Origin: an uncultured Verrucomicrobiales bacterium
Lineage (GTDB): Bacteria; Verrucomicrobiota; Verrucomicrobiia; Verrucomicrobiales; Akkermansiaceae
Reading direction: 5' to 3'
DNA length: 60,550 bases
Assembly: GCA_937969495.1 (NCBI GenBank)
Contig: CALBVY010000016.1
Location: forward strand, 1-60,550
In this document: positions 1-9,952 of the stretch, piece after piece
How the letters are laid out: each line of letters starts with the position of its first letter
How positions within the stretch are numbered: position 1 is the stretch's first letter
Notes under the pieces: model-generated
The model's database searches: none
The model's input: only the letters and a program-made list of their open reading frames with translations
What the model was told of the DNA's origin: nothing
Made by a program: the position numbers and the translations under genes

Positions 1-385
1 CGAACTCTCGTCCCCGATCGACTCTCGTGTCTCTCGCGTGCCCTCCAGAGGAGCGGCGGGGCGGAAACTACTCGAAATCTCACTCAGGTCAATACCTTTC
101 GATACCTTTTTTTACCTTTTTACTCAAGGGGACCTTAACTCTTTTATTTTCAACGATAAGGCGGTCAGAAAAATTTAGACTTGGAGTTAAATATGAATAC
201 TTAAGGAAAGATAAATTCTTGGCTGAATAAAATTTTATTCATTTTTGCCTCTTTTAACAATGAATACAGAGAGGTAAACCGAGAGTATCTATTTCATGTG
301 TCTCCTCTCTTTGCCTCGATTTATGACTAGACAGATAGAGCTTCGTGCTGTGTCTTATCCACGGTTTTCAAGACCTTAATCAATC
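1..385. other. Upstream non-coding region with a GC-rich edge block
   Basis: I see no convincing gene here. The first 80 bases are GC-rich and carry the hexamer CTCTCG three times (near 6, 22 and 32). The rest is AT-rich. A 67-codon reading frame starts at 27, but its translation resembles no protein I know and its composition changes abruptly at about base 80, so I do not call it. A 7-bp inverted repeat (AGAGAGG at 268-274, CCTCTCT at 304-310) lies in the leader of the next gene and may be regulatory. The transporter promoter should be in this stretch, but I cannot place it confidently. Confidence 0.5.
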
Positions 386-1309
386 ATGAAAAAAGAACTT
401 ATTCTAAGGGGTGCCGGTCTGGCATCCATCGTTGCTGGTGCAATTGCCCTAGGCAGTTGCGGAAACAAAAAAGAGTCTGAACAAATGAACGACGGCGAAA
501 AAGTTCTACATATCACTGCGATTCCTGACAAAAAGGTATCTGATCAAAGCATCAAATACAAGGCGCTCAGTGACTACCTTGCTAAAGAGCTCGGCGTAAA
601 AGTTGAATATGTTAACTCACAAGACTACAGTGCGTCAGTCAATCGTTTCGCTAATAATGAAGTTCAACTAGTATGGTTTGGCGGACTAACAGGTGTGCAA
701 GCTCGTGCCCGAGTTGAAGGAGCTCGCGCGATCGTCCAAGGAGTTGTTGACCCTGAGTATAAGTCTTACTTCATTGCCCATGAATCCACTGGACTGGAAA
801 AGTCTGATGAATTCCCCAAGGGTATTGCCGACCTCACATTCACTTTTGGTTCTAAAAAGTCTACTTCTGGCCGCTTAATGCCAACTTGGTTTATCCAAAA
901 AGAAACAGGCAAGACTCCTGAAGAGTTTTTCTCCAAGCCTGTCCAATTCACCGGCAAAGCGAGTCATGCGGGCACTGCCACTAGCGTGAACGAAGGCTCT
1001 GTAAAAGCAGGTGTGTTGAGCTACAAAACCTACGACAGCATGGTTAAATCCGGTGAAATTGACGCTAACAAAGCAAAAATCATCTGGGTCACACCTGGCT
1101 ATGCGGACTACAACTTCACCGCACATCCATCGCTTGATGAGACGTTTGGTCCTGGTTTCATCGACAAACTTCAAAAAGTATTGATCGCCTGTAAGGACGA
1201 GGAGGTTCTTAAAGTTCTCAAGCGTGAAGAAGGCCTGATCGAAGCAAAGAACGAAGATTTTTCAAACATCGTTACTATTGCTAAAGAGCTAGGCTTCTTT
1301 AAAGAATAG
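386..1309 (+). CDS. ABC transporter substrate-binding lipoprotein, phosphonate/putative selenate type (PhnD-like)
   Basis: This 307-residue protein is a periplasmic solute-binding lipoprotein that would deliver an oxyanion to the permease encoded downstream. The N-terminus is a lipoprotein signal with a lipobox LGSC ending at Cys25. The mature part starts its fold with AIPDKKVSD and carries LVWFGGLTGVQAR, then FGSKKSTSGRLMP, which match the phosphonate-binding-like family. From memory the WFGG...QAR and STSGHLMP patterns are closest to the subgroup called putative selenate ABC transporter binding protein. The true ligand cannot be read from the sequence; phosphonate, phosphite, phosphate or selenate are all possible. 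The ATG has no clear ribosome-binding site. An intrinsic terminator follows eight bases after the stop, so it may be made in excess over the other transporter parts. Confidence 0.85.
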   Translation: MKKELILRGAGLASIVAGAIALGSCGNKKESEQMNDGEKVLHITAIPDKKVSDQSIKYKALSDYLAKELGVKVEYVNSQDYSASVNRFANNEVQLVWFGGLTGVQARARVEGARAIVQGVVDPEYKSYFIAHESTGLEKSDEFPKGIADLTFTFGSKKSTSGRLMPTWFIQKETGKTPEEFFSKPVQFTGKASHAGTATSVNEGSVKAGVLSYKTYDSMVKSGEIDANKAKIIWVTPGYADYNFTAHPSLDETFGPGFIDKLQKVLIACKDEEVLKVLKREEGLIEAKNEDFSNIVTIAKELGFFKE

Positions 1310-1316
1310 TTTTATT

Positions 1317-1351
1317 GCCCCTCCTGCTTCCAAGTAGGAGGGGCTTTTTTT
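1317..1351 (+). terminator. Intrinsic terminator/attenuator between binding protein and ATPase genes
   Basis: A perfect 9-bp stem (GCCCCTCCT at 1317-1325 and AGGAGGGGC at 1336-1344) encloses a 10-base loop and is followed by seven T. It lies directly after the binding-protein stop and before the ATPase start. The right arm contains AGGAGG, the best Shine-Dalgarno-like sequence available to the ATPase gene at 1357, so folding could both end transcription and hide the ribosome-binding site. Confidence 0.85.
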
Positions 1352-1356
1352 ACCCT

Positions 1357-2112
1357 GTGTTTCAACTCACAGACATCACCAAGAGCTTTGGTGCTACCAT
1401 TGCTCTGAACAAGATCTCCTTAGAGATCAAACAAGGTGAGCACGTTGCTCTCATTGGTCCATCTGGTAGCGGCAAAACAACTCTGCTAAAGCTACTCAAT
1501 GGGCAATTACTTCAAAACTCCGGCAGCTACACGATTGCAGAGTCGCATTTGAATAACCTGAGCAACAAAAATTTACGCAGACTCCGTAGTGAAATAGCCT
1601 ACATTCCACAGGATTTAGGACTTATCCCACAGCTCAAGGTTTTTCAAAACATCCTACTTGGCAGAGTGGGTAAGCACTCCGCTCTGGGAATGCTATCCAA
1701 ATTTCTGATCCCACCACGGAACAATCTACAGAACATCTTCTCACTGCTAGAAAGGGTAGGCATCCCTGAGAAGATGTATCAACACACGGCTACCCTATCC
1801 GGCGGGCAACAGCAACGCGTAGCCGTTGCCCGTGCACTATTTCAGCAGGCACACAGTCTGCTAGCGGACGAACCAATTTCTGCGGTAGATCCTGCACGAG
1901 CTCGCAGCCTGATTACTTTACTAACAGAAATCGCGACAGAGAACCAACTCACACTCGTGATGTCCATTCACAATGTCGAACTGGCACGTGAGTTTTTCCC
2001 ACGCATTGTTGGCTTAAAAAATGGGCATATCTTATTTGATTCCCCTGAGGTATCAACAAAGCAACTTAAAGAGCTATACCACCTTTCTGAATCTGAATTG
2101 GTAGAGCCATGA
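1357..2112 (+). CDS. ABC transporter ATP-binding protein, PhnC-like
   Basis: This ATPase would power the importer. The chosen GTG start at 1357 gives 251 residues beginning MFQLTDITKSFG, the usual start of this family. A longer frame begins with TTG at 1315 but would translate through the terminator hairpin, so I reject it. Walker A (GPSGSGKTT), the signature LSGGQQQR and Walker B ending LLADEP are all present. The AGGAGG at 1336-1341 is about 15 bases upstream, a long spacing, and lies in the hairpin arm. The stop overlaps the start of the permease gene by four bases (ATGA), which suggests translational coupling. Confidence 0.9.
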   Translation: MFQLTDITKSFGATIALNKISLEIKQGEHVALIGPSGSGKTTLLKLLNGQLLQNSGSYTIAESHLNNLSNKNLRRLRSEIAYIPQDLGLIPQLKVFQNILLGRVGKHSALGMLSKFLIPPRNNLQNIFSLLERVGIPEKMYQHTATLSGGQQQRVAVARALFQQAHSLLADEPISAVDPARARSLITLLTEIATENQLTLVMSIHNVELAREFFPRIVGLKNGHILFDSPEVSTKQLKELYHLSESELVEP

Positions 2113-3896
2113 TTTCCCTGAAGCCATACAAGGGCGGACGCAGAGGCTTTCTGTTACTACTGGTCCCTATACTCGTATTCTGCATCTACTCCGTGCAGCT
2201 AAAGTGGGCAGACTTCTTTCCTCAAGAGTATGGCATGGGGGTGATTAAGAAATTCTTTGCTGCAGCACTTGAACCCGCACTGGATTACCAAGACCTCGAT
2301 ATGCCAGAGTCGGCTCCGCCATTCTCGTATAAAATTGGCGCAGCATTGTGGAACACCCTCCAATATGCTGTATGTGCTATCAGTTTATCACTTCCGATTG
2401 GACTCTTGCTTGGTTTCCTATCGTCCAAATCTTGGTGGCCACTTCGCTCGACGTCCGTCTTCACACGTCTGACACTCGTGATCACCCACCGCATCGCACG
2501 GACGGTTACAACAGCTGGTAGATCCATTCATGAAATACTGTGGGCGCTCATCTTCATCACAGCGCTCGGCACCTCGCCCATGGCTGTAATCGTCGCACTC
2601 TCCATCCCATACAGCTGCAGTTTGGCAAAAGTGTTTTCTGAACTACTGGATGAGCAGCCAACATACGCTAAAGCTTATCTTCACTCCTTGGGCGGAGGCT
2701 CCTTTAACTCCTGGCTCTACGGTATATTTACCATTTCACTAACAGACATCGTTAGTTATACACTCTACCGTTTTGAATGCGCTATTCGCTCAGCCGCGAT
2801 CTTGGGCTTCGTTGGTATAGCCACTATCGGACTTCACATTGAAACTGCCTTTGAAGACAACTATTATAATGAGCTGTGGACGCTGCTCTACGCCTTACTC
2901 GCATTGATCCTGATAGTAGAGCGCTCTAGCCACTACATCCGCAAGAGCATGACGCATTACCCATCTGCGAAACACCTCCCAGATGACTTGTCACCTAGTT
3001 CACTACGGCGAGCCCAGCCGAAGCGATGGCTGCTAAAAATAAGCGCTATCTGTGCTATCGGCCTCACTACCACTTCCTGGACCACAGGTGAATCCCTGTT
3101 CTCAAAACTTAGCTGGGAACAGCGCATGTCTAATCTGGATCGTTTTCTCTCTGAGGAAATCACACCCTACCCAGTGCAAAAATCTGGCGACTGGGGCGAT
3201 GCCATACCATGGGCAAAGCAGCTCTTCCTAGAGCAAGGAGTGGAGGGCTCGCTACAGACACTCTACATTGGCACTGCAGCGATGATACTTGCCTTTCTCA
3301 TGGGTTTAATAACCTTGCCGTGGAGTTCCAAGTCTCTCAATGAGGAAAAACCTTACGGCATTTACGCTGGTAATAATGGTATCTTAAATTGGCTCCATAA
3401 GCTTATCTCATTATTCTTACGGGCGCTCTTTATTCTCTGCCGCAGCATGCCTGAGTTTCTGTTAGCTTTCCTACTACTACAAATGCTCGGCCCTACTGCA
3501 TGGCCTCTGATCTTAGGGCTCGCGATCCACAATTACGGTATTATCGGCAGACTCGGCGGAGAGCTCGCTGACCACTCGGATTTAAATCATACCAAAGTCC
3601 AACTTGCCCAAGGTGGAAGCCGCCTACAAGGATACCTCTTCTCCATTCTCCCCGCTTACTTTAACCGCATGGTATTGTATTTTTTCTATCGCTGGGAAAC
3701 GTGTATTCGTGACGCTACGGTGTTAGGTCTCCTTGGCATCAGCTCTCTAGGTTTTCTCATTGATGAAGCAAGAGCGAGAGACAACTATGATGAATGGCTG
3801 TTTTTTATTCTCCTGAGTGCCTGTATTGTGATTATTGGAGATATTGTTTCAGAAATTATTAGGAAAAAACTTAGAAACTCAGGTATCCAAAGCTAA
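2109..3896 (+). CDS. ABC transporter permease, two PhnE-type domains fused
   Basis: At 595 residues this is about twice the length of a normal PhnE. It contains two homologous permease halves, roughly residues 1-290 and 300-595. Each half has a binding-protein-dependent transport core with an EAA-like loop (around HSLGGGSFNSWLYGIF in the first and AQGGSRLQGYLFSILP in the second), and each ends with a similar block (ECAIRSAAILGFVGIATIG and ETCIRDATVLGLLGISSLG). The protein can therefore form the whole membrane channel by itself. It overlaps the ATPase gene by four bases and completes a three-gene importer. Fused PhnE permeases occur in several phyla. It converges with rsgA, leaving only 30 bases between the stops, with no clear terminator. 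Confidence 0.9.
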   Translation: MISLKPYKGGRRGFLLLLVPILVFCIYSVQLKWADFFPQEYGMGVIKKFFAAALEPALDYQDLDMPESAPPFSYKIGAALWNTLQYAVCAISLSLPIGLLLGFLSSKSWWPLRSTSVFTRLTLVITHRIARTVTTAGRSIHEILWALIFITALGTSPMAVIVALSIPYSCSLAKVFSELLDEQPTYAKAYLHSLGGGSFNSWLYGIFTISLTDIVSYTLYRFECAIRSAAILGFVGIATIGLHIETAFEDNYYNELWTLLYALLALILIVERSSHYIRKSMTHYPSAKHLPDDLSPSSLRRAQPKRWLLKISAICAIGLTTTSWTTGESLFSKLSWEQRMSNLDRFLSEEITPYPVQKSGDWGDAIPWAKQLFLEQGVEGSLQTLYIGTAAMILAFLMGLITLPWSSKSLNEEKPYGIYAGNNGILNWLHKLISLFLRALFILCRSMPEFLLAFLLLQMLGPTAWPLILGLAIHNYGIIGRLGGELADHSDLNHTKVQLAQGGSRLQGYLFSILPAYFNRMVLYFFYRWETCIRDATVLGLLGISSLGFLIDEARARDNYDEWLFFILLSACIVIIGDIVSEIIRKKLRNSGIQS

Positions 3897-3926
3897 ACTT
3901 TCTGTCCCACTAAGCAGTCCTACTTT

Positions 3927-5048
3927 TCACCTCCATTCTGGATCTTGATCCTTCTCTAAATCGATGCGGTCTGCAAGATTACGAGCCTTAATGCGATGAT
4001 CTCGCTTAGCCCTGCGCACCGAAAGCTGGCGGAGCTTTTTTTGTCGTCTCTCAAGTTCTTCAATTTCTTCATCCAACTTAAGATAGCTCTCATAGCGTCC
4101 GGCATCCAGCTCACCAGACTCTACTGCCTCACGGATAGCACAGCCTTTATCGTTACCGTGTTTACAATCATGAAATTTACACTGAGCTGCTAGCTCCTCT
4201 ACATCTAGAAAACTTTCCCTCAGCGTCTGCTCATCCGTCCACATCTGGATCTCGCGCATACCAGGGTTATCGATCAAGATCCCACCTTCATCTAGCAGGA
4301 TCAATTCACGCGCGGTGGTGGTATGCCTACCCTTACCTGTTAGCTCATTAACATCACTCGTCCACTGGAAATCCTCGCCTAACAATTGATTAACTAACGT
4401 TGATTTCCCAACACCACTGGACCCTACTAGAGTTACTGAAATACCTGGTTCGAGGTATTTTCTAAGCACTTCGAGGCCTTCATTCTCTGCCGCAGAGGTA
4501 ATATAGACATCTACATCTTCGCTAAGATCTCGAATCATCTCCGCCGCTTCTTGATTCTGCTCATCAGTAAAAAGGTCAGACTTATTAACTAAGACTACTG
4601 CTTTTGAGCCACTACGCCGAATCAGAGTAAAATAGCGCTCCATACGCCGAGGATTAAAATCTGAACCCGCATCTGTTACCACCACGACTACGGTGACATT
4701 AGCAGCGATGACTTGCTCCATCGTACTTTTCCCAGGAAGCTTCCTAGAAAAACAAGTTTGCCGCGGAAGGCGAGCACGGATCATATTTTCTCCATCTTCA
4801 TCCTTAGCGAGCTCAAGAGCTATCCAGTCCCCCACTGCTGGCAGCTCCGCATCTGTAGCTGCCTCATGGTAAACCTTCCCTGACATCAGCACCTCGCGTT
4901 CACAGACATCTCCTTCTTGATCGACAAAAAGGGCTCCGTAGGTGATTTTATTATCGCGAATTAGGCGTGCTGGGACGCAGTTACCTAAGGAAAGACCATC
5001 AAAGGCTTTCTGAAATTTCTTATTCCATCCGAGATCGTTAAGAGTCAC
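3927..5048 (-). CDS. rsgA: Ribosome small subunit-dependent GTPase A
   Basis: RsgA is a late 30S ribosome assembly GTPase. The 373-residue protein shows the circularly permuted GTPase order that defines the family: G4 (VNKSD), then G1 (GSSGVGKST), then G3 (DNPGMRE). An N-terminal OB-fold region precedes this, and a C-terminal zinc-binding region has the pattern CKFHDCKHGNDKGC. The C-terminal tail is rich in arginine and lysine, as expected for an RNA-binding protein. The start is GTG. It is the last gene of a minus-strand run that begins with gcvT; the gap to the DUF5069 gene upstream is 47 bases. It is probably co-transcribed, although no functional link to glycine cleavage is obvious. Confidence 0.95.
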   Translation of the reverse strand: MTLNDLGWNKKFQKAFDGLSLGNCVPARLIRDNKITYGALFVDQEGDVCEREVLMSGKVYHEAATDAELPAVGDWIALELAKDEDGENMIRARLPRQTCFSRKLPGKSTMEQVIAANVTVVVVVTDAGSDFNPRRMERYFTLIRRSGSKAVVLVNKSDLFTDEQNQEAAEMIRDLSEDVDVYITSAAENEGLEVLRKYLEPGISVTLVGSSGVGKSTLVNQLLGEDFQWTSDVNELTGKGRHTTTARELILLDEGGILIDNPGMREIQMWTDEQTLRESFLDVEELAAQCKFHDCKHGNDKGCAIREAVESGELDAGRYESYLKLDEEIEELERRQKKLRQLSVRRAKRDHRIKARNLADRIDLEKDQDPEWR

Positions 5049-5095
5049 GCCTTGTTTTTAGACAGGATTCTGATGATTGTGCAGGCTTATTTCCA

Positions 5096-5518
5096 CTACA
5101 AGCGTCCATCATCGGCATCGAGAAAATCAAAAAATGACTGGATTTCATTACGGTCTTGCCATCCTGCTTCCTTTTTACGGAAGTGGAGCTTCTCAGTGAG
5201 ATCATCGCGAAAGCCACGATTACGCATAAAGCTATTCCACCACTCCAGTTCGTATGCCGCTGGCTTTCTACCGTTTTCCCAACACCACATCAAAACATCT
5301 TCGTCTGATGCACCATTGAGGATGACTCTTTGAACGTCCGTGTAATCAACGTGAAGGAATTGACATGTCCAAGCGTCCATCGCCTGCCCCATGTTGGGAT
5401 GAAACTCGGGATCAAGATCACCAGAGGCATGGAGACGGACTTTGCTACACAGACGAGCAAGGTAAACATACCCTTGAACCTCATCGCGTGGACTTGCTGG
5501 TGGTGTGTAGTTAGGCAT
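5096..5518 (-). CDS. DUF5069 family protein
   Basis: This 140-residue soluble protein begins with a PPASPRDEVQGYVYLARL-type motif and contains EFHPNMGQAMD and GASDEDVLMWCWENGRKP. I recognise this arrangement as DUF5069, a small family of unknown function common in Verrucomicrobiota and some other phyla. No signal peptide, membrane segment or catalytic motif is visible; it is rich in tryptophan and acidic residues. It sits 23 bases after gcvP and 47 bases before rsgA on the same strand, so it is likely in the same transcript. I do not assign a function. Confidence 0.75.
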   Translation of the reverse strand: MPNYTPPASPRDEVQGYVYLARLCSKVRLHASGDLDPEFHPNMGQAMDAWTCQFLHVDYTDVQRVILNGASDEDVLMWCWENGRKPAAYELEWWNSFMRNRGFRDDLTEKLHFRKKEAGWQDRNEIQSFFDFLDADDGRL

Positions 5519-5541
5519 GTATGCAAGTTAGGAAATTTACG

Positions 5542-8364
5542 CTATTCTGAATAAGCCTCCATTCCAATACAGGAGCACACGAGATTACGATCACCATGAA
5601 CATTATCGATACGACCTACAGATGGCCAGAACTTGTGATCTCGCTGATAGGACATGGGGAAGGCTGCCTGCTCACGTGGATATGGATGATTCCAGTTATC
5701 TGAAATCACCATCTCGGCAGTATGTGGTGAATTTTTCAATACGTTATCCTCTTTGTCAGCACGACCTTCAATGACATCCTGAATCTCTCCATGGATAGAA
5801 ATCATAGCATCGCAGAACTTATCCAGCTCAGCCTTTGACTCGGACTCCGTGGGCTCAATCATCAGAGTCCCACCTACTGGCCAGCTCATGGTAGGTGCGT
5901 GGTAGCCATAGTCCATGAGGCGCTTAGCCACATCCTCTACGGTGATGCCACTTTCCTCAGCAAGAGGACGAAGATCAATGATACACTCGTGCGCAACCAA
6001 ACCTTTATTACCCGTGTAGAGCACTGGGAAATAACTGTTTAATTTCTTAGCAACATAATTGGCATTAAGAATCGCTATTTTAGTAGCTTCCGTAAGACCG
6101 TCAGCCCCCATCATGGCGATATACATCCATGAAATTGTGTTAATGCTGGCACTGCCATACGCGGCAGAACAAACAGGCGCATCATCATTTCCTAACATAT
6201 TATGCCCAGGGAGATAAGGCACTAACTGAGGTGCTACGCCAATAGGACCAACTCCAGGCCCGCCACCGCCGTGTGGAATACAAAACGTCTTATGTAAGTT
6301 CAGGTGACAGACATCAGCCCCGATAAGACCAGGGCTAGTCAATCCTACCTGCGCATTCATATTCGCTCCATCCATGTAAACTTGCCCTCCGTGTTGATGG
6401 ATTTTTTTACAAATATCAACGATAGTAGCCTCGTATACACCATGGGTGGAGGGATAAGTGATCATCAAAGCACCCAGATTCTCGGCATGCTTTTCCGCCT
6501 TAGCGTTTAGATCAGCGACATCGATATTACCTTGCTCATCACAAGCCACGGGCACAACCCTGAAGCCTGCCATAACAGCTGATGCTGGGTTTGTACCATG
6601 GGCAGATGTAGGAATAATACAAACATCACGATCGTTATCGCCATTTGCTAAATGGTAGCGACGAATAGCCAGCAGACCTGCATACTCGCCCTGAGAACCA
6701 GCGTTAGGCTGCAGAGATACGGCGGCAAAGCCTGTGATACGCGCTAGCCAATCAGATAATTCATCCAGCATAGCACGGTAGCCTTGACTCTGATCATCGG
6801 GAACAAAGGGATGAATATTCGCAACCTCTGGCCAGCTTAGCGGCATCATCTCAGCTGTTGCATTTAACTTCATCGTGCATGAGCCGAGGGCAATCATGGA
6901 TTCATTCAGGGCTAGGTCCTTTTTCTCCAAGCGGCTAAGATACCGTAGCATCTCAGTCTCTGAGTGATAAGAATTGAAAACTGGAGCCGTGCAGAAGTCA
7001 GATATACGCGTATTGCCATCACCCCACGCAGGGGTTTCATCTTCAAGAAAGCTAGGTTTTTCAATGCCGAAGACGGCTAGAATCGCTTTACCATCATTGC
7101 AGGTAAAGGTTTCATCAAAGGCGATTGATACATGATCATCATCAATTTTCCTTAAGTTATAGCCAGCATCACGCGCCTTGGAAAGGTAGGTTTCAGCGGC
7201 TGCAGGAACTTTAATGGTAATGGTATCAAAGTATGCCTTTGTCGTTACATCAAAATCGGCAGAGATAAGATTGGCTGCGATCATACGAGCAGCACGGTGG
7301 ACATGATGAGCAATATTTCTAAGTCCTGAAGGACCATGGTAAACGGCATACATGGATGCCATCACAGCCAGCAAAACCTGTGCAGTACAGATGTTAGAAG
7401 TAGCTTTATCACGGCGGATATGTTGCTCACGAGTCTGTAGTGATAATCTATAGCCAGGCTTCCCTTGTGAATCAATCGACACACCAATGAGGCGGCCAGG
7501 AATTTTCCGCTTTAACTTATCTTTACATGCTAGAAAGGCGGCATGAGGCCCCCCAAAACCAAACGGAACACCGAAGCGCTGGCTATTTCCAATACAGATA
7601 TCAGCACCAAACTCACCGGGTGAACGTAATACGGTAAGAGCAAGAAGGTCTGCGGCAACGATCACCATCGCCCCAGCGGCATGTGCTTGAGCGGTAAAAT
7701 CGGCGTAGTCATTGACGTTTCCTGAGGTATCTGGATATTGCAAGAGCACCGCAAAAAGGCCTTCGCAGGTAGCGGGGTCAAAAGTTTTCCAATCCCCTAC
7801 TTCTAGCTTAATACCCAGAGGCTCGGCACGAGTAGCTACCACGTCAATAGTCTGTGGATGACAGCTATCTGCTATAAAAATAGTATTTCCACGTGGCTTA
7901 CCAGACTTGGCAAGTGCCATTGCTTCTGCTGCTGCAGTTGCTTCATCGAGAAGAGAGGCACCGGCAACATCTAACCCAGTGAGATCAGCCACCATTGTCT
8001 GAAAGTTCAACAAAGCTTCTAATCGGCCCTGTGCAATCTCTGCCTGATAGGGTGTATAAGCGGTATACCAGCCTGGGTTCTCTAAAATATTGCGTTGGAT
8101 CACAGGTGGCACGACTGTGCCACTATAGCCCTGCCCGATATAAGACTTCAGGACTTTATTCTGCCCCATCACACCACGTAGGCGCTCCAGTGCGGCCACC
8201 TCACTGAGGGCATCTGGCAGCTCCAGAGGATCACCACCACGAATATTAGCAGGAACAGCGTCTTCAATAAGATCTACGATACGCTCGTAGCCTAAATGAT
8301 GAATCATCGCTTCACGAGCGTCACCAACACTGCCTACGTGACGGCTACAAAAATCAAATTTCAT
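5542..8364 (-). CDS. gcvP: Glycine dehydrogenase (decarboxylating), P-protein
   Basis: GcvP is the PLP-dependent subunit of the glycine cleavage system. It decarboxylates glycine and passes the aminomethyl group to the lipoyl arm of GcvH. The 940-residue length matches the single-chain (fused alpha-beta) form of the enzyme. The PLP lysine is in HLNLHKTFC (about Lys692) and is followed by the glycine-rich loop IPHGGGGPG. The N-terminal half carries [16 protein letters not shown] and the C-terminal half carries [11 protein letters not shown], both typical. It follows gcvH by 25 bases in the order gcvT-gcvH-gcvP. The lipoamide dehydrogenase (L-protein) is not in this window. Confidence 0.97.
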   Translation of the reverse strand: MKFDFCSRHVGSVGDAREAMIHHLGYERIVDLIEDAVPANIRGGDPLELPDALSEVAALERLRGVMGQNKVLKSYIGQGYSGTVVPPVIQRNILENPGWYTAYTPYQAEIAQGRLEALLNFQTMVADLTGLDVAGASLLDEATAAAEAMALAKSGKPRGNTIFIADSCHPQTIDVVATRAEPLGIKLEVGDWKTFDPATCEGLFAVLLQYPDTSGNVNDYADFTAQAHAAGAMVIVAADLLALTVLRSPGEFGADICIGNSQRFGVPFGFGGPHAAFLACKDKLKRKIPGRLIGVSIDSQGKPGYRLSLQTREQHIRRDKATSNICTAQVLLAVMASMYAVYHGPSGLRNIAHHVHRAARMIAANLISADFDVTTKAYFDTITIKVPAAAETYLSKARDAGYNLRKIDDDHVSIAFDETFTCNDGKAILAVFGIEKPSFLEDETPAWGDGNTRISDFCTAPVFNSYHSETEMLRYLSRLEKKDLALNESMIALGSCTMKLNATAEMMPLSWPEVANIHPFVPDDQSQGYRAMLDELSDWLARITGFAAVSLQPNAGSQGEYAGLLAIRRYHLANGDNDRDVCIIPTSAHGTNPASAVMAGFRVVPVACDEQGNIDVADLNAKAEKHAENLGALMITYPSTHGVYEATIVDICKKIHQHGGQVYMDGANMNAQVGLTSPGLIGADVCHLNLHKTFCIPHGGGGPGVGPIGVAPQLVPYLPGHNMLGNDDAPVCSAAYGSASINTISWMYIAMMGADGLTEATKIAILNANYVAKKLNSYFPVLYTGNKGLVAHECIIDLRPLAEESGITVEDVAKRLMDYGYHAPTMSWPVGGTLMIEPTESESKAELDKFCDAMISIHGEIQDVIEGRADKEDNVLKNSPHTAEMVISDNWNHPYPREQAAFPMSYQRDHKFWPSVGRIDNVHGDRNLVCSCIGMEAYSE

Positions 8365-8389
8365 ATATTTGTTAGATGAATAGTCTCAA

Positions 8390-8767
8390 CTATCCGATTA
8401 GGTCTTGGTAAGCGGCAGCGTCCATGAGGGCTTCAACGTCAGCGACATCGTTCACTTTTACTTTAAAAATCCAACCCGATTCATAAGGGGAAGTATTCAC
8501 CAATGAAGGATCTGCCTCTAGATCAACATTTCCAGAAACTATTTCTCCCGCGATAGGGCAGTAAATGTCACTGGCGGCTTTAACGGACTCAACGACAGCG
8601 ACGGGATCAGCCGCATCACAGCTTCGTCCCTCGTCTGGGAGTTCAACAAAAACGACGTCAGTAAGCTCCTCTTGAGCATGATCTGTAATACCTACTGTAG
8701 CGATATCCCCCTCTAGGAGGATCCATTCATGATCAGAGGTGTAGCGAAGATTTTCAGGTATGTTCAT
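8390..8767 (-). CDS. gcvH: Glycine cleavage system H protein
   Basis: GcvH is the lipoyl carrier that shuttles the aminomethyl intermediate among the P, T and L proteins. The 125-residue length is typical. The lipoylation site is Lys63 within VVESVKAASDIYCP, almost the position known for the E. coli protein. The N-terminal YTSDHEWI and the C-terminal ESGWIFKVKV blocks are canonical. The gene lies 36 bases after gcvT and 25 bases before gcvP, consistent with one operon. No ribosome-binding site is visible before the ATG. Confidence 0.97.
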   Translation of the reverse strand: MNIPENLRYTSDHEWILLEGDIATVGITDHAQEELTDVVFVELPDEGRSCDAADPVAVVESVKAASDIYCPIAGEIVSGNVDLEADPSLVNTSPYESGWIFKVKVNDVADVEALMDAAAYQDLIG

Positions 8768-8803
8768 AGATATTTTTTTATGGATGAGTTATTGTTCTCA
8801 GGC

Positions 8804-9910
8804 TCACGCCTTTTTGTAAAATGGTTTTTTAACGACTTCAGCTTCAAATTTGCGCCCTCGCACATCGATATCAACTAGGGTACCAAGTTTCGCATGTGAA
8901 AGAGGTAAATAAGCAAGGGCTATCCCCTCGCGTAGACTTGGTGAGAGCACACCACTCGTAAGTTCGGAAAGGCGTTCACCCTCTTTAGAAAAAACCTCAT
9001 AATGAGCACGTGGCGGAGCACCTTTACCTGTATATTTAAGCGCTACAAGGCGTTCTTTTAAACCTTCCTCTTTCTGTTTTAGCAGACTATCACGCCCGAT
9101 AAAGTCGCCCTTTTCAAGAGCGCAGAAAAATCCCAGCCCTGCTTCTAGCGGCGTACGAGATGGGGAAAGATCTGAACCATTAAGCGGATAACACACTTCA
9201 AGACGAAGACTATCACGTGCGCCCAGACCGCAGGGCTCTGCCCCTTTGTCCACAAAGCTCTGGAACCATTTACTACCAGACTCAGCGGGGCTAAAAAATT
9301 CAAAGCCATCTTCACCTGTGTAGCCCGTACGGCAGACAATCAGAGATTCGTTATCCTGCGTCCACTTTTCCATTCCATTTCTTGGCGGTAATTCACGCTC
9401 AGGGAAAAGGGTCTTAAATGCTGCGGATGCTTCAGGCCCCTGCACAGCCATCCCTGCCCAAGCGTTACTTTCATTAGAAAGTATTAAGCCCTCTGCAAGG
9501 TGTTTTTCTAGCCAAGCATAGTCTTGATCAATCATGGAAGCATTGACCACAAGGAATATTCTACCCTCGGCCTCACGGTAAATAATCAAATCATCGATCA
9601 CGCCTCCGTTTTCATTTAACATCATCGTATATTGCCCCTCACCCACGCCGAGCTTAGCAACATCATTACTCAGAAGGGTATTGAGCCATTGTTCTGCACC
9701 CTCACCCTCTAGGAAAAATTGCCCCATGTGAGAGATATCAAAAATACCCACCTTCTCCCTTACGGCAGTGTGCTCATTAATAATACTAGTATATTGCACG
9801 GGCATATTCCAGCCGGCAAAAGGGATCATTTTTGCACCTAATTTTACATGTAGGTCCGCCAGAGGAGTCTCTTGAATTTCGTTGCTCACAAAACGAACAC
9901 TGTGTGGCAT
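8804..9910 (-). CDS. gcvT: Aminomethyltransferase, glycine cleavage T-protein
   Basis: GcvT transfers the one-carbon unit from aminomethyl-GcvH to tetrahydrofolate, releasing ammonia. I place the start at 9910 (368 residues, MPHSVRFVSN), because a longer frame to 9970 would overlap the divergent selA start and adds a sequence not seen in the family. Recognisable blocks are the tetrahydrofolate-site region (FDISHMGQ), the central GYTGEDGFE and DSLRLEVCYPLNG, and a C-terminal beta-barrel domain. Only 42 bases separate it from selA, so the two promoters must overlap or be very short. That leaves no room for a glycine riboswitch in front of gcvT. Confidence 0.95.
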   Translation of the reverse strand: MPHSVRFVSNEIQETPLADLHVKLGAKMIPFAGWNMPVQYTSIINEHTAVREKVGIFDISHMGQFFLEGEGAEQWLNTLLSNDVAKLGVGEGQYTMMLNENGGVIDDLIIYREAEGRIFLVVNASMIDQDYAWLEKHLAEGLILSNESNAWAGMAVQGPEASAAFKTLFPERELPPRNGMEKWTQDNESLIVCRTGYTGEDGFEFFSPAESGSKWFQSFVDKGAEPCGLGARDSLRLEVCYPLNGSDLSPSRTPLEAGLGFFCALEKGDFIGRDSLLKQKEEGLKERLVALKYTGKGAPPRAHYEVFSKEGERLSELTSGVLSPSLREGIALAYLPLSHAKLGTLVDIDVRGRKFEAEVVKKPFYKKA

Positions 9911-9952
9911 CACTTCACTTGTCAAATATCCAGAGCACGTTAGTTTGCTGCT

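Noticed and set aside
27-230. A 67-codon frame on the plus strand at the window start
   Set aside because: Its base composition changes sharply within the frame, the peptide is not protein-like, and no ribosome-binding site or family match is visible.
1315-1356. TTG start that would lengthen the ATPase by 14 residues
   Set aside because: It would translate the terminator hairpin and poly-T; the GTG at 1357 gives the normal family start.
9911-9952. Glycine riboswitch upstream of gcvT
   Set aside because: Only 42 bases separate the divergent gcvT and selA starts, far too short for the aptamer, and no matching sequence was seen.
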